Made by a program: the position numbers and the translations under genes. Positions 1 to 5,775 of a stretch of 9,197 nt of DNA are shown here, piece after piece; the first letter of the stretch is position 1, and each line of letters starts with the position of its first letter. The notes under the pieces are model-generated. The model was given only the letters and a program-made list of their open reading frames with translations, was not told where the DNA came from and did no database searches. The stretch comes from Psychrobacter sp. (GTDB taxonomy: Bacteria; Pseudomonadota; Gammaproteobacteria; Pseudomonadales; Moraxellaceae): contig JAAXIL010000173.1 of NCBI GenBank assembly GCA_012270355.1, forward strand, positions 1 through 9,197, given 5' to 3'.

Positions 1-5
1 TATCA

Positions 6-1535
6 TCAGGATTTCGAAAGCTGATTCTTGGCATTGTATAATTGTTTATGGATGACCTCAAATACACCATTCGACATTATCACAAAGGCATGATGCGTGT
101 TGTCGGCATCAGCTTGAATACTGGACACAATTTGCTCAATAATAGCTTGGGTGTCGACAACGACTGGCTGTGAATTTGTCAATTGTTGACCATTTACTGC
201 CTCATCAATCACCGTACTTAGCCCCCATTCCAGCCCTTTTGGCTCATACCAAATCACGGTATCGGCAAGATTGGCAGACGATGCCAGGTTATCTTTATGA
301 ATACCCAATTTCATGGTATTGCTTCGGGGTTCAATGATTGCCCATAGTTTAAAAGGCTTGGTGGCGAGGTTATCCTCACTTTTCTGCGAAGTAAATTTCT
401 TTTTTGCCCCATCAAGCGTGGTGGTAATGGCGGTAGGGTGATGGGCAAAGTCGTCATAAATGTGTACGGTTTTGCCGTTGATGTCAAACTCGCCAATCAG
501 TTCCATGCGTCGTTTGATGCCCGCAAAATTCGACAATGCCTCGCACGCCGTTTGAATAGGTACGCCCACATGGTGCGAGGCGACAATGGCGGACAACCCG
601 TTCATGACGTTATGTTCGCCCGTCATGCCCCAGGCTACTTTGCCCACTGAGTCGCCATGTTGGGTGATGCTAAATTTACTGCCATCGCTTTGTTCCAGCA
701 CTGCCTCAAAAGTTGTCTTATCTGATGCGTTCGCCTCATTTTCTGCAAATCCAATCCGCACAATCGGTGTCCAGCATCCCTTATCAATAGTCGCCTCAAG
801 GCTAGGCGTGTCCGCTGGCATGATGATTTGTCCGCTACTGGGTATCATACGAATCATGTGATGAAACTGGGTTTGGATGGCATCCAAATCGGCAAAAATA
901 TCGGCGTGGTCGAATTCCAAATTATTTAAAATGGCGGTGCGAGGGCGATAATGTACAAACTTTGAGCGTTTATCAAAAAATGCCGAATCGTATTCGTCTG
1001 CCTCAATCACAAAATAGCCCCGTTCACCTTCATTGCTGTCAGCACCCAAATGGCTACTATGGGCAAACGCTTCAGCCAGCCTAGGGTTGTCGGTGGCAAG
1101 CTCAGGCTTGACAATCGGCACACCGCCAATCAAAAAGCCCGCATCCATACCCGCATAGTGCAGAATCCACGCCAGCATCGTGGTGGTGGTGGTTTTGCCA
1201 TGCGTGCCCGCCACTGCTAGCACGTGGCGATGTTGCAGAACATGCTCGCTCAAAAATTGAGGCCCTGAGGTATAAGGAATACCAGCATTAAGCATATACT
1301 CAACCGCTTCAATGCCCCGCTTCATGGCATTACCAACGATCACCAAATCGGGGGCGGGCTTTAGGTGTTCGGCTGAGTAGCCCTCTTGAATCGTTACGCC
1401 CGCATTTTCAAGCTGAGTGGACATGGGCGGATAAACGTTGGCGTCCGAACCTGTTACCGTGTGCCCGAGGTCTCGTGCCAAAAGGGCAAGCGAGCCCATG
1501 AATGTGCCACAAATGCCTAAAATATGAACGTGCAT
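6..1535 (-). CDS. mpl: UDP-N-acetylmuramate:L-alanyl-gamma-D-glutamyl-meso-diaminopimelate ligase (murein tripeptide ligase)
   Basis: Cytoplasmic Mur-ligase family enzyme that joins the recycled tripeptide L-Ala-D-Glu-meso-Dap to UDP-MurNAc using ATP, returning cell wall fragments to peptidoglycan synthesis. The 509 residues show the whole family layout: N-terminal Rossmann part HILGICGTFMGSLA (4-17), P-loop AGTHGKTT (109-116), the Mpl-typical EADEYDSAFFDKRSKF (178-193), NNLEFDHADIF (204-214), central-domain end TGEHNVMNG (305-313), then DDFAHHPTAI (361-370), EPRSNTMKLGIHK (402-414) and MSNGVFEVIHKQL (487-499). These Mpl-specific blocks separate it from MurC. It is longer than the E. coli enzyme (about 457 residues, from memory), partly through some 20 extra residues between GGVP (137-140) and the EADEYD block. 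The ATG at 1533-1535 has a good AAAGGA ribosome binding site five bases upstream. It is divergent from the thioesterase gene; the stop TGA lies at the window edge, so downstream context is unknown. Confidence 0.97.
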   Translation of the reverse strand: MHVHILGICGTFMGSLALLARDLGHTVTGSDANVYPPMSTQLENAGVTIQEGYSAEHLKPAPDLVIVGNAMKRGIEAVEYMLNAGIPYTSGPQFLSEHVLQHRHVLAVAGTHGKTTTTTMLAWILHYAGMDAGFLIGGVPIVKPELATDNPRLAEAFAHSSHLGADSNEGERGYFVIEADEYDSAFFDKRSKFVHYRPRTAILNNLEFDHADIFADLDAIQTQFHHMIRMIPSSGQIIMPADTPSLEATIDKGCWTPIVRIGFAENEANASDKTTFEAVLEQSDGSKFSITQHGDSVGKVAWGMTGEHNVMNGLSAIVASHHVGVPIQTACEALSNFAGIKRRMELIGEFDINGKTVHIYDDFAHHPTAITTTLDGAKKKFTSQKSEDNLATKPFKLWAIIEPRSNTMKLGIHKDNLASSANLADTVIWYEPKGLEWGLSTVIDEAVNGQQLTNSQPVVVDTQAIIEQIVSSIQADADNTHHAFVIMSNGVFEVIHKQLYNAKNQLSKS

Positions 1536-1540
1536 GGTGT

Positions 1541-1546
1541 TCCTTT
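1541..1546 (-). promoter_or_regulatory. ribosome binding site of mpl
   Basis: Minus-strand AAAGGA, five bases before the mpl ATG. It fits the anti-Shine-Dalgarno and fixes the start at 1535. Confidence 0.7.
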
Positions 1547-1605
1547 AACTGGGTTGGTGAGTTGGATTTGGTGAAATCAATGCGTACTTGATAAACGAAG
1601 GGGGT

Positions 1606-1611
1606 ATTATA
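1606..1611 (-). promoter_or_regulatory. possible -10 box for mpl
   Basis: The minus strand carries a perfect TATAAT here, about 70 bases before the mpl start. No convincing -35 is found at 16-18 bases spacing (the best positions read TGCGTA or GCGTAT), so the promoter call rests on the -10 alone. Confidence 0.35.
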
Positions 1612-1659
1612 ACCAGTAACGTCATTCATACGCACCCGCATTCGACGCATGAGGCATTT

Positions 1660-1665
1660 TATGCT
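1660..1665 (+). promoter_or_regulatory. possible -10 box for the thioesterase gene
   Basis: TATGCT followed by AAAAC, placing a transcription start near 1672 and a leader of about 27 bases before the ATG at 1699. The same TATGCTAA word recurs upstream of the gene at 2217. No good -35 is visible. Confidence 0.3.
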
Positions 1666-1698
1666 AAAACATCGTTTTTATTTTTGCCTGAGTTATCC

Positions 1699-2181
1699 AT
1701 GTCTGAATCCCGAAATGATGTATTAGCTACCTTATCTGATGAACTACAAACCTCGCTAAACACTTACGCCCATGTCACCGAACAACCCATCGCATGGGGC
1801 GATATGGATGCGTTTCGCCATGTCAATAATGTAGTGTTTTATCGCTATTCTGAGACGGCTCGCATTGAATATTTGCATGCCCTCGACCTGTTTCGAGCCG
1901 ACACCACTACCGTACTGGCAAAGTCCAGTTGCACTTATTTGTCGCCTGTGGTGTATCCCGACACCTTATTCATCGGGGTGCAGGTCACCCGACTAGGCAC
2001 AACCAGTTTAACGATGCAGTACGCCTATTTTAGCACCGCCCAAAATAAACAAGTGGCAAGCGGTGAGGCGGTGTTGGTGCGACTCGACAGCGAGGGCAAC
2101 GCCAAATCGGCGTGGACAAAAGCCGAACGCCAAGCCATTCTTGCACTTGAAAAACAAGTGGGCAATCAGCCTGAAGTTTAG
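1699..2181 (+). CDS. acyl-CoA thioesterase, 4HBT hot-dog family (YbgC/FadM-like)
   Basis: Predicted cytoplasmic 160-residue single hot-dog domain enzyme that hydrolyses acyl-CoA thioesters; the natural acyl group cannot be told from sequence. The signature is clear: WGDMDAFRHVNNVVFYRYSE (33-52), in which the D35-M-D37 segment and H41-V-N-N are the 4-hydroxybenzoyl-CoA thioesterase active-site loop and start of the long helix. Then come ARIEYL (54-59), SCTYLSPVVYPDTLFIGVQV (77-96) and the closing strand GEAVLVRLD (112-120), in normal family order. The reading frame stays open back to a TTG at 1588, but those 37 extra codons are poorly conserved-looking, and the ATG at 1699 gives the usual family length. 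The ribosome binding site is weak (TGAG). The gene ends 35 bases before the next gene, on the same strand. It may be cotranscribed with that gene, although a separate promoter is possible. Confidence 0.9.
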   Translation: MSESRNDVLATLSDELQTSLNTYAHVTEQPIAWGDMDAFRHVNNVVFYRYSETARIEYLHALDLFRADTTTVLAKSSCTYLSPVVYPDTLFIGVQVTRLGTTSLTMQYAYFSTAQNKQVASGEAVLVRLDSEGNAKSAWTKAERQAILALEKQVGNQPEV

Positions 2182-2199
2182 TCCGTCAATGCCATGCAA

Positions 2200-2205
2200 T
2201 ATGCT
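2200..2205 (+). promoter_or_regulatory. possible -10 box for the gene at 2217
   Basis: TATGCT followed by AAGAT. A start site about seven bases downstream would fall near 2212, leaving a leader of only about five bases before ATG 2217. The upstream -35 position (2177-2182, TTTAGT) matches the consensus poorly. If used, the message would be leaderless or nearly so. Confidence 0.3.
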
Positions 2206-2216
2206 AAGATGGCTTT

Positions 2217-3035
2217 ATGATTGCTTCTCTCATCCGTCTGATTGCTCGCCCTGATTCAGCAAAATCACGCCCCGATCGCACCCCTCTTCTGCCTACCTTA
2301 GACGAGGCGTTTTATCCGTTTGTGTGGAAGGATAAGGTATTTGCAAATTCTCAGGCATTGTTTGATGACGTACTGGAAGCATCGCTCAATGTGAGCCTTG
2401 ATGATAAATTACGCGTGCCTGTATGTGGCGACCCTATTTTAAATTTACCAACTGCCAAAGACTTTGCCGACGCGTTGTTGGCAAATCAAACCTATCAAGA
2501 CTGGATAAATTTCACGGTGTTCGGACGCTATGTACAACGCAGTTTTTCGGCGTTCCAAAGACAGACGGAAGACAGTTTTAATGCCGATATGCCCGAACTG
2601 TTACGCCATGAGCTGATGCGACATACGCAAGCCCTACCATTGGGGCAAGTGTTGTTTGTGGCAGGCAAATTGCCGAGCAGTGTTCGCCGAGAAAAACTCA
2701 TTACTGCCACGTTAAATCCTGTGCAAGCAATAAACGATGCTGTAAAACTTTCTTCTGATTCACCGACCAAAAAGCCCTCTTCTAAGCGACTAACTGTAGA
2801 ACCCGTCAGCCCTACCGTCGCAAACATCCTAACCATACACAGCGATAGCGTGTTAGGGTTTGCCGTCAAACCCAACAAGCACACCAGCGAAAAAACCCGA
2901 TGTGAAGTGATGCTATTGGACTTTAACGAATTGCGATTGGTAGATGAAAACGTGGTTTTAGGTGAGCAGGATAGTTTTGTTGAACAGAGTAGTCATGAGA
3001 CAAAAATTTGTGTGCGACACTATTCGCTAAAATAG
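2217..3035 (+). CDS. uncharacterised protein, possible divergent ADP-ribosyltransferase-like fold
   Basis: I do not recognise this 272-residue protein. No signal peptide or membrane helix is evident; it is probably cytoplasmic. Residues 28-135 look helical (YQDWINFTVFGRYVQRSF, 93-110). Residues 139-247 look mostly like strands: LPLGQVLFVAG (140-150), LITATLNPVQAIND (161-174), a polar Ser/Lys/Pro-rich linker (178-199), ILTIHSDSVLGFAVKP (204-219), then TRCEVMLLDFNELRLVDENV (227-246). This order, helical lobe, V-L-[YF] strand, a T-x-T/S segment, then an E-V-x-L-L strand, resembles ADP-ribosyltransferase exoenzymes. However, the catalytic Arg is not at the expected place, STS reads TAT, and the ExE motif reads R-C-E230, so activity is doubtful. 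An in-frame TAA at 2205-2207 and absence of another Met before residue 125 fix the ATG at 2217. No real ribosome binding site is seen. Function unknown. Confidence 0.75.
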   Translation: MIASLIRLIARPDSAKSRPDRTPLLPTLDEAFYPFVWKDKVFANSQALFDDVLEASLNVSLDDKLRVPVCGDPILNLPTAKDFADALLANQTYQDWINFTVFGRYVQRSFSAFQRQTEDSFNADMPELLRHELMRHTQALPLGQVLFVAGKLPSSVRREKLITATLNPVQAINDAVKLSSDSPTKKPSSKRLTVEPVSPTVANILTIHSDSVLGFAVKPNKHTSEKTRCEVMLLDFNELRLVDENVVLGEQDSFVEQSSHETKICVRHYSLK

Positions 3036-3039
3036 CTCA

Positions 3040-3059
3040 TTAACATAGTTCGTTAACAT
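3040..3059 (+). repeat. short direct repeat TTAACAT
   Basis: TTAACAT occurs at 3040-3046 and again at 3053-3059, 13 bases apart, in the 105-base gap before the hydrolase gene. The second copy contains TTAACA, a near-consensus -35, but no -10 sits at 16-18 bases spacing; the AT-rich TAAAAT words at 3080 and 3093 are too far. It may be an operator or chance in AT-rich DNA. Confidence 0.3.
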
Positions 3060-3140
3060 TTTTCTGCAAAACAGTGCCGTAAAATAATGCGATAAAATAG
3101 CCTCTTTTAGCATTGCCTGATAAAAGCCTCTACTCAATGG

Positions 3141-4073
3141 ATGAGTGCCATGACCGACCCGACGATTACTAACCAGACCGAAAATGCCCGACACCAGCAC
3201 CGCTTAACCTTAGCGGGTAAATTCTACGGTAAAAAAGCCCGTTATGACGATTTTGTAAGCCCTAGCCCGTCGGCTCAATCCCTACATTTTTATGGGGGCA
3301 ATGGGTTTGCCACAGGCATATATGACCCGCTTCTTAAGCGGTTGGCACAGACCTTTGCGGTGACCAGTCTTGCGATGCGAGGGCTTTGGGTAGATAAACC
3401 CGACGTGACAAAAACGCCTGCATTAACTCGTGAGCAAGATGCCGATGCTCTCATTCAATTTTTAGAGCAAACGCAAGATGAACCCGTGATCGGTGTCGGA
3501 CATTCGCAGGGGGCGACGGCAACCGCTCTGGCGTGTGCCAAACGTCCTGATTTGTTTTCACATTTGATTTTGCTTGAGCCAGTCACTTTTACCAAACGGC
3601 AGAAAATTTTGTACGACTTGATGCCTCGGGCTATCAAGCACCGTGCCGAACCTTTTAAAGGCACGCTGGTTAAGCAATACCAATGGGCAAGCGTGTCGGA
3701 TTATTACAATGACTTGCGTGCCCATCGAGGCTATCGACGCATCAGCGATGAGCATTTGCGGATATTTGCTGAAAACAGTTTAAACGAGCAGTCGGACGGC
3801 ACATTTATCCTTAAATTTTCCCCCGAGCAGGAGTTGGCAAATTATCACGGCACGCCGTTTATCACCGACGCCCTCAAGAAACTAAATAAACTCGGTAAGC
3901 CCTATCATATCGTGCTGGGTAAGCCGTCGGTGTTTGTCGGCGACAAGGTTCGGAAAAGTTGGCAAGGCATTGTGGCAGATGATGACCTCACCATTTTGCC
4001 TGACTACGGACATTTGTTGCCGATGGAAGCCCCTGATGTCTGTGCCGATATTGTGCTTAAACAAACCCGATGA
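3141..4073 (+). CDS. alpha/beta-fold hydrolase
   Basis: Predicted soluble 310-residue alpha/beta hydrolase of unknown substrate. The oxyanion region is LHFYGGNGFATG (48-59), analogous to the HG-rich loop of the fold. The nucleophile elbow is GVGHSQGATATALA (118-131) with Ser122 as nucleophile. LILLEPVTF (142-150) follows the next strand and the catalytic His is H291 in DYGHLLPMEAPD. The acid residue is uncertain: candidates are E146 or D268 in the GKPSVFVGD segment (260-268). Residues 150-240 form a helical cap. The length is normal for the fold; no signal peptide. Start choice lies between ATG 3141 and ATG 3150 (Met4); neither has a strong ribosome binding site. Its TGA stop overlaps the ATG of the dioxygenase gene as ATGA, implying translational coupling. 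I cannot assign it to epoxide hydrolase, esterase or haloalkane dehalogenase subfamilies. Confidence 0.88.
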   Translation: MSAMTDPTITNQTENARHQHRLTLAGKFYGKKARYDDFVSPSPSAQSLHFYGGNGFATGIYDPLLKRLAQTFAVTSLAMRGLWVDKPDVTKTPALTREQDADALIQFLEQTQDEPVIGVGHSQGATATALACAKRPDLFSHLILLEPVTFTKRQKILYDLMPRAIKHRAEPFKGTLVKQYQWASVSDYYNDLRAHRGYRRISDEHLRIFAENSLNEQSDGTFILKFSPEQELANYHGTPFITDALKKLNKLGKPYHIVLGKPSVFVGDKVRKSWQGIVADDDLTILPDYGHLLPMEAPDVCADIVLKQTR

Positions 4074-4708
4074 CCGATTTATTCCCCGACCTTTTTGCCG
4101 AGGTGATTTCCCCTGACCCAACGGCAAATCTCTTGCCGTATGATGGCATCGTGAATGATTTTGGCACTGTCTTGGACGATGCTGAATACCTGTATCAAGC
4201 TTTATTGCAAGAGTTGCCCTGGCAGGCGGACGTGGTGACGTTATTCGGTAAAACTCATGTGACCACTCGCAAAATTGTGTGGATGGGCGATGCCAAACGA
4301 AGCTATCATTACTCGGGCCACACCCGACAAAGCACCGTTTGGCATCCCAAAGTCGTGCATATCAAACAGCGTATTGAACACCGTCTGGCTAAAGCTGGCG
4401 TGGCGACCACGTTTAACAGCTGTTTGCTTAACTGGTATCCGACGGGGATGGACGGCATGGGCTATCATGCCGACGATGAGCGAGAGATGGGCATGAATCC
4501 CGTGATTGCCAGTGTGTCGCTTGGGGCAACCCGCAAGTTTGCCTTTAAACACAACGTGACTAAAGAGACGGTTGCCCTACCCCTGCACGCAGGACAACTC
4601 ATCGTCATGCGAGGCGAGACGCAACGACACTGGAAGCACAGCATCACCAAAACCAAAAAAGTCCCTGATGGGCGAATCAGCTTGACGTTTCGTAAGATAA
4701 TGACTTAG
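4070..4708 (+). CDS. alpha-ketoglutarate-dependent dioxygenase, AlkB family (ALKBH2/3-like)
   Basis: Predicted Fe(II)/2-oxoglutarate dioxygenase that oxidatively removes alkyl groups such as 1-methyladenine and 3-methylcytosine from nucleic acid. The 212 residues contain the nucleic-acid-binding and jelly-roll signature: LFGKTHVTTRKIVWMGD (58-74), NWYPTGMDGMGYHADDE (121-137) with iron ligands H133 and D135, SLGATRKFAFKH (150-161), HWKHSI (187-192) where H190 is the third iron ligand by comparison with ALKBH2, and RISLTFR (202-208) whose two arginines bind 2-oxoglutarate. The HWxHS and R-I-x-L-T-F-R forms resemble human ALKBH2/ALKBH3 more than E. coli AlkB, so I leave the symbol blank. All catalytic residues are present. 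The start ATG overlaps the stop of the preceding hydrolase by four bases. It is followed after 27 bases by gloA. No Ada-type regulator is in the window. Confidence 0.93.
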   Translation: MTDLFPDLFAEVISPDPTANLLPYDGIVNDFGTVLDDAEYLYQALLQELPWQADVVTLFGKTHVTTRKIVWMGDAKRSYHYSGHTRQSTVWHPKVVHIKQRIEHRLAKAGVATTFNSCLLNWYPTGMDGMGYHADDEREMGMNPVIASVSLGATRKFAFKHNVTKETVALPLHAGQLIVMRGETQRHWKHSITKTKKVPDGRISLTFRKIMT

Positions 4709-4724
4709 AATTTTTACAAAAAAT

Positions 4725-4730
4725 AAGGAG
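4725..4730 (+). promoter_or_regulatory. ribosome binding site of gloA
   Basis: AAGGAG five bases before ATG 4736, the strongest ribosome binding site in the window. It suggests gloA is translated well even if it shares a message with the two upstream genes. Confidence 0.75.
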
Positions 4731-4735
4731 AAATT

Positions 4736-5284
4736 ATGACCACCACCCCACAACCTAATCAAACCCCAAAAGCCGACGGTGTAAAATCAATCGCCTCGCA
4801 AACCGATGGCTTTACCTTTAACCACACCATGCTACGGGTCAAAGACCCCGCCAAATCACTTGAGTTTTATACAGGTGTGCTTGGGATGACGTTACTGGAA
4901 ATCAAAAAATTCCCTGATATGCAGTTTGACTTATATTTCTTGGCAAAATTGACCGACAAAGAACGTAGCGATTTGCCAAGCTCGCCCAAAGACTTAGCCA
5001 TTTATACCTTTCGGCAACGGGGTATTTTAGAGCTCACCCACAATTATGGTACGGAAAATGATGAAGGATTTTCTTACCATAATGGCAATGACGATCCACA
5101 AGGCTTTGGGCATATCTGCTTTAATGTGCCGAATTTAGACGAAGCGATTGCATGGTTTGATCAAAATGGCGTTGAGTATGTCAAACGTCCCGAGGACGGC
5201 AACATGAAGCACATTGCCTTTATTAAAGATGTGGATGGTTATTGGATTGAGATTGTGCAAGCTGAATTGTCGGCAGGTTTATAG
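4736..5284 (+). CDS. gloA: lactoylglutathione lyase (glyoxalase I)
   Basis: Cytoplasmic metalloenzyme that isomerises the hemithioacetal of methylglyoxal and glutathione to S-lactoylglutathione, first step of methylglyoxal detoxification. The 182 residues form two betaalphabetabetabeta units with the metal ligands H30 (FNHTMLRVKD), E99 (ILELTHNYG), H126 (GFGHICFNVP) and E172 (DGYWIEIVQ). Substrate-loop blocks FYTGVLGMTLLE (44-55) and YHNGNDDPQGFGH (114-126) are typical. The length and the extra segment around 58-95 match the long, human-like (zinc-type) class rather than the roughly 135-residue nickel-type E. coli enzyme, but the first ligand is His as in E. coli, not Gln as in human. The N-terminal 20 residues are a polar extension without signal features. 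It lies 27 bases after the alkB-like gene, likely same transcript, with its own strong ribosome binding site. Confidence 0.96.
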   Translation: MTTTPQPNQTPKADGVKSIASQTDGFTFNHTMLRVKDPAKSLEFYTGVLGMTLLEIKKFPDMQFDLYFLAKLTDKERSDLPSSPKDLAIYTFRQRGILELTHNYGTENDEGFSYHNGNDDPQGFGHICFNVPNLDEAIAWFDQNGVEYVKRPEDGNMKHIAFIKDVDGYWIEIVQAELSAGL

Positions 5285-5299
5285 TAAAGATAGCAGGCT

Positions 5300-5521
5300 T
5301 TAGTCAGTTTTAGTTTTTAACGTCTGCCAAATCCATTGCCCAATAGCGAGCACCGTTAGAATGGCAAGCATAGGATAAATCAACAGTAAATCAATGCGGA
5401 TGTGGGCAATGACGGTCGTTTCCCACCACCGCATATAGACGTGGTAAGGTAGGTAAGCCAACCATGCCCAAACCGTGACCTTTTGTAGCATGGTGAGTCG
5501 TTGCCAATATTTACCCATCAT
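5300..5521 (-). CDS. small two-helix inner membrane protein, function unknown
   Basis: Predicted 73-residue membrane protein that I do not recognise. Two hydrophobic stretches are evident: about 14-30 (KVTVWAWLAYLPYHVYM) and about 43-66 (IDLLLIYPMLAILTVLAIGQ). They are joined by a short loop containing RWWETT, with a basic tail ending KTKTD. It is rich in Trp (seven or so) and Tyr, which is common at membrane interfaces. The frame is open further upstream to a TTG at 5569, but that codon lies within a plausible promoter (5545-5573), so I prefer the ATG at 5519-5521, with a second ATG immediately after it. The ribosome binding site is weak (GCGAG). The gene is convergent with gloA, 15 bases apart, and divergent from the histidine kinase gene, with which it shares a 254-base control region. 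Confidence 0.6.
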   Translation of the reverse strand: MMGKYWQRLTMLQKVTVWAWLAYLPYHVYMRWWETTVIAHIRIDLLLIYPMLAILTVLAIGQWIWQTLKTKTD

Positions 5522-5544
5522 ATTCTCGCTTTTGATGCCTTTTA

Positions 5545-5573
5545 GATATACTCGAAGGCAATACTTCAATCAA
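5545..5573 (-). promoter_or_regulatory. candidate promoter for the small membrane protein gene
   Basis: On the minus strand TTGATT (5573-5568) and TATATC (5550-5545) are separated by exactly 17 bases, each matching four of six consensus positions. Transcription would begin near 5538, giving a leader of about 17 bases before ATG 5521 and excluding the TTG at 5569 as a start. Confidence 0.4.
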
Positions 5574-5614
5574 GAAGTTAATCAGTCAAGTGGTTAAGTT
5601 TAGCCCTGCGTTAT

Positions 5615-5632
5615 GACGAATTCGTGACGAAT
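5615..5632 (+). promoter_or_regulatory. direct repeat GACGAAT with 11-base pitch, possible response-regulator site
   Basis: Two perfect copies of GACGAAT (5615-5621 and 5626-5632) are separated by TCGT. Seven-base direct repeats with four-base spacers are the usual tandem binding geometry of OmpR/PhoB-family dimers. The site also contains the palindrome ACGAATTCGT (5616-5625). It lies about 80-95 bases upstream of the inferred start of the minus-strand small gene and about 145 bases upstream of the histidine kinase start. Assignment to a regulator is inference. Confidence 0.4.
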
Positions 5633-5775
5633 GAATAAAGACATACTTCAGTAAGATACCTAAGCTACAATGTGCCTAAGTTTGGTATTGATTCCCTAAT
5701 CATTGACTAATCGAAAACTTGGGTTTTTCACCATAATTCGACACACTCGCCCATCCATTATGCAATTCCTTAGAA

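Larger units (their letters stand above)
5522..5775. other. divergent intergenic control region
   Basis: A 254-base gap between the small membrane protein gene and the histidine kinase gene. It holds a candidate minus-strand promoter (5545-5573), a perfect 7-base direct repeat (5615-5632) and a small inverted repeat TGATT-CCCT-AATCA (5689-5702). A TACAAT at 5666-5671 could serve as a -10 for the kinase gene but has no good -35. No small ORF or RNA gene is evident. Confidence 0.5.

Noticed and set aside
1588..1698. N-terminal extension of the thioesterase from a TTG codon
   Set aside because: It would add 37 residues unlike the hot-dog family and overlap the divergent promoter region; ATG 1699 gives normal family length.
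2528..2884. 118-codon open frame on the minus strand within the uncharacterised gene
   Set aside because: It is antisense to an intact longer frame, has a non-ATG-like context and no recognisable domain.
3040..3064. TTAAC/GTTAA hairpin followed by T residues as a terminator after the uncharacterised gene
   Set aside because: The stem is only five AT-rich pairs, too weak for rho-independent termination.
4241..4552. 103-codon open frame on the minus strand within the alkB-like gene
   Set aside because: The plus frame encodes all AlkB catalytic motifs over the same bases; the minus frame is a shadow.
5285..5299. Shared terminator between convergent gloA and the small membrane protein gene
   Set aside because: Only 15 bases separate the genes and no adequate stem-loop with a T run was found.
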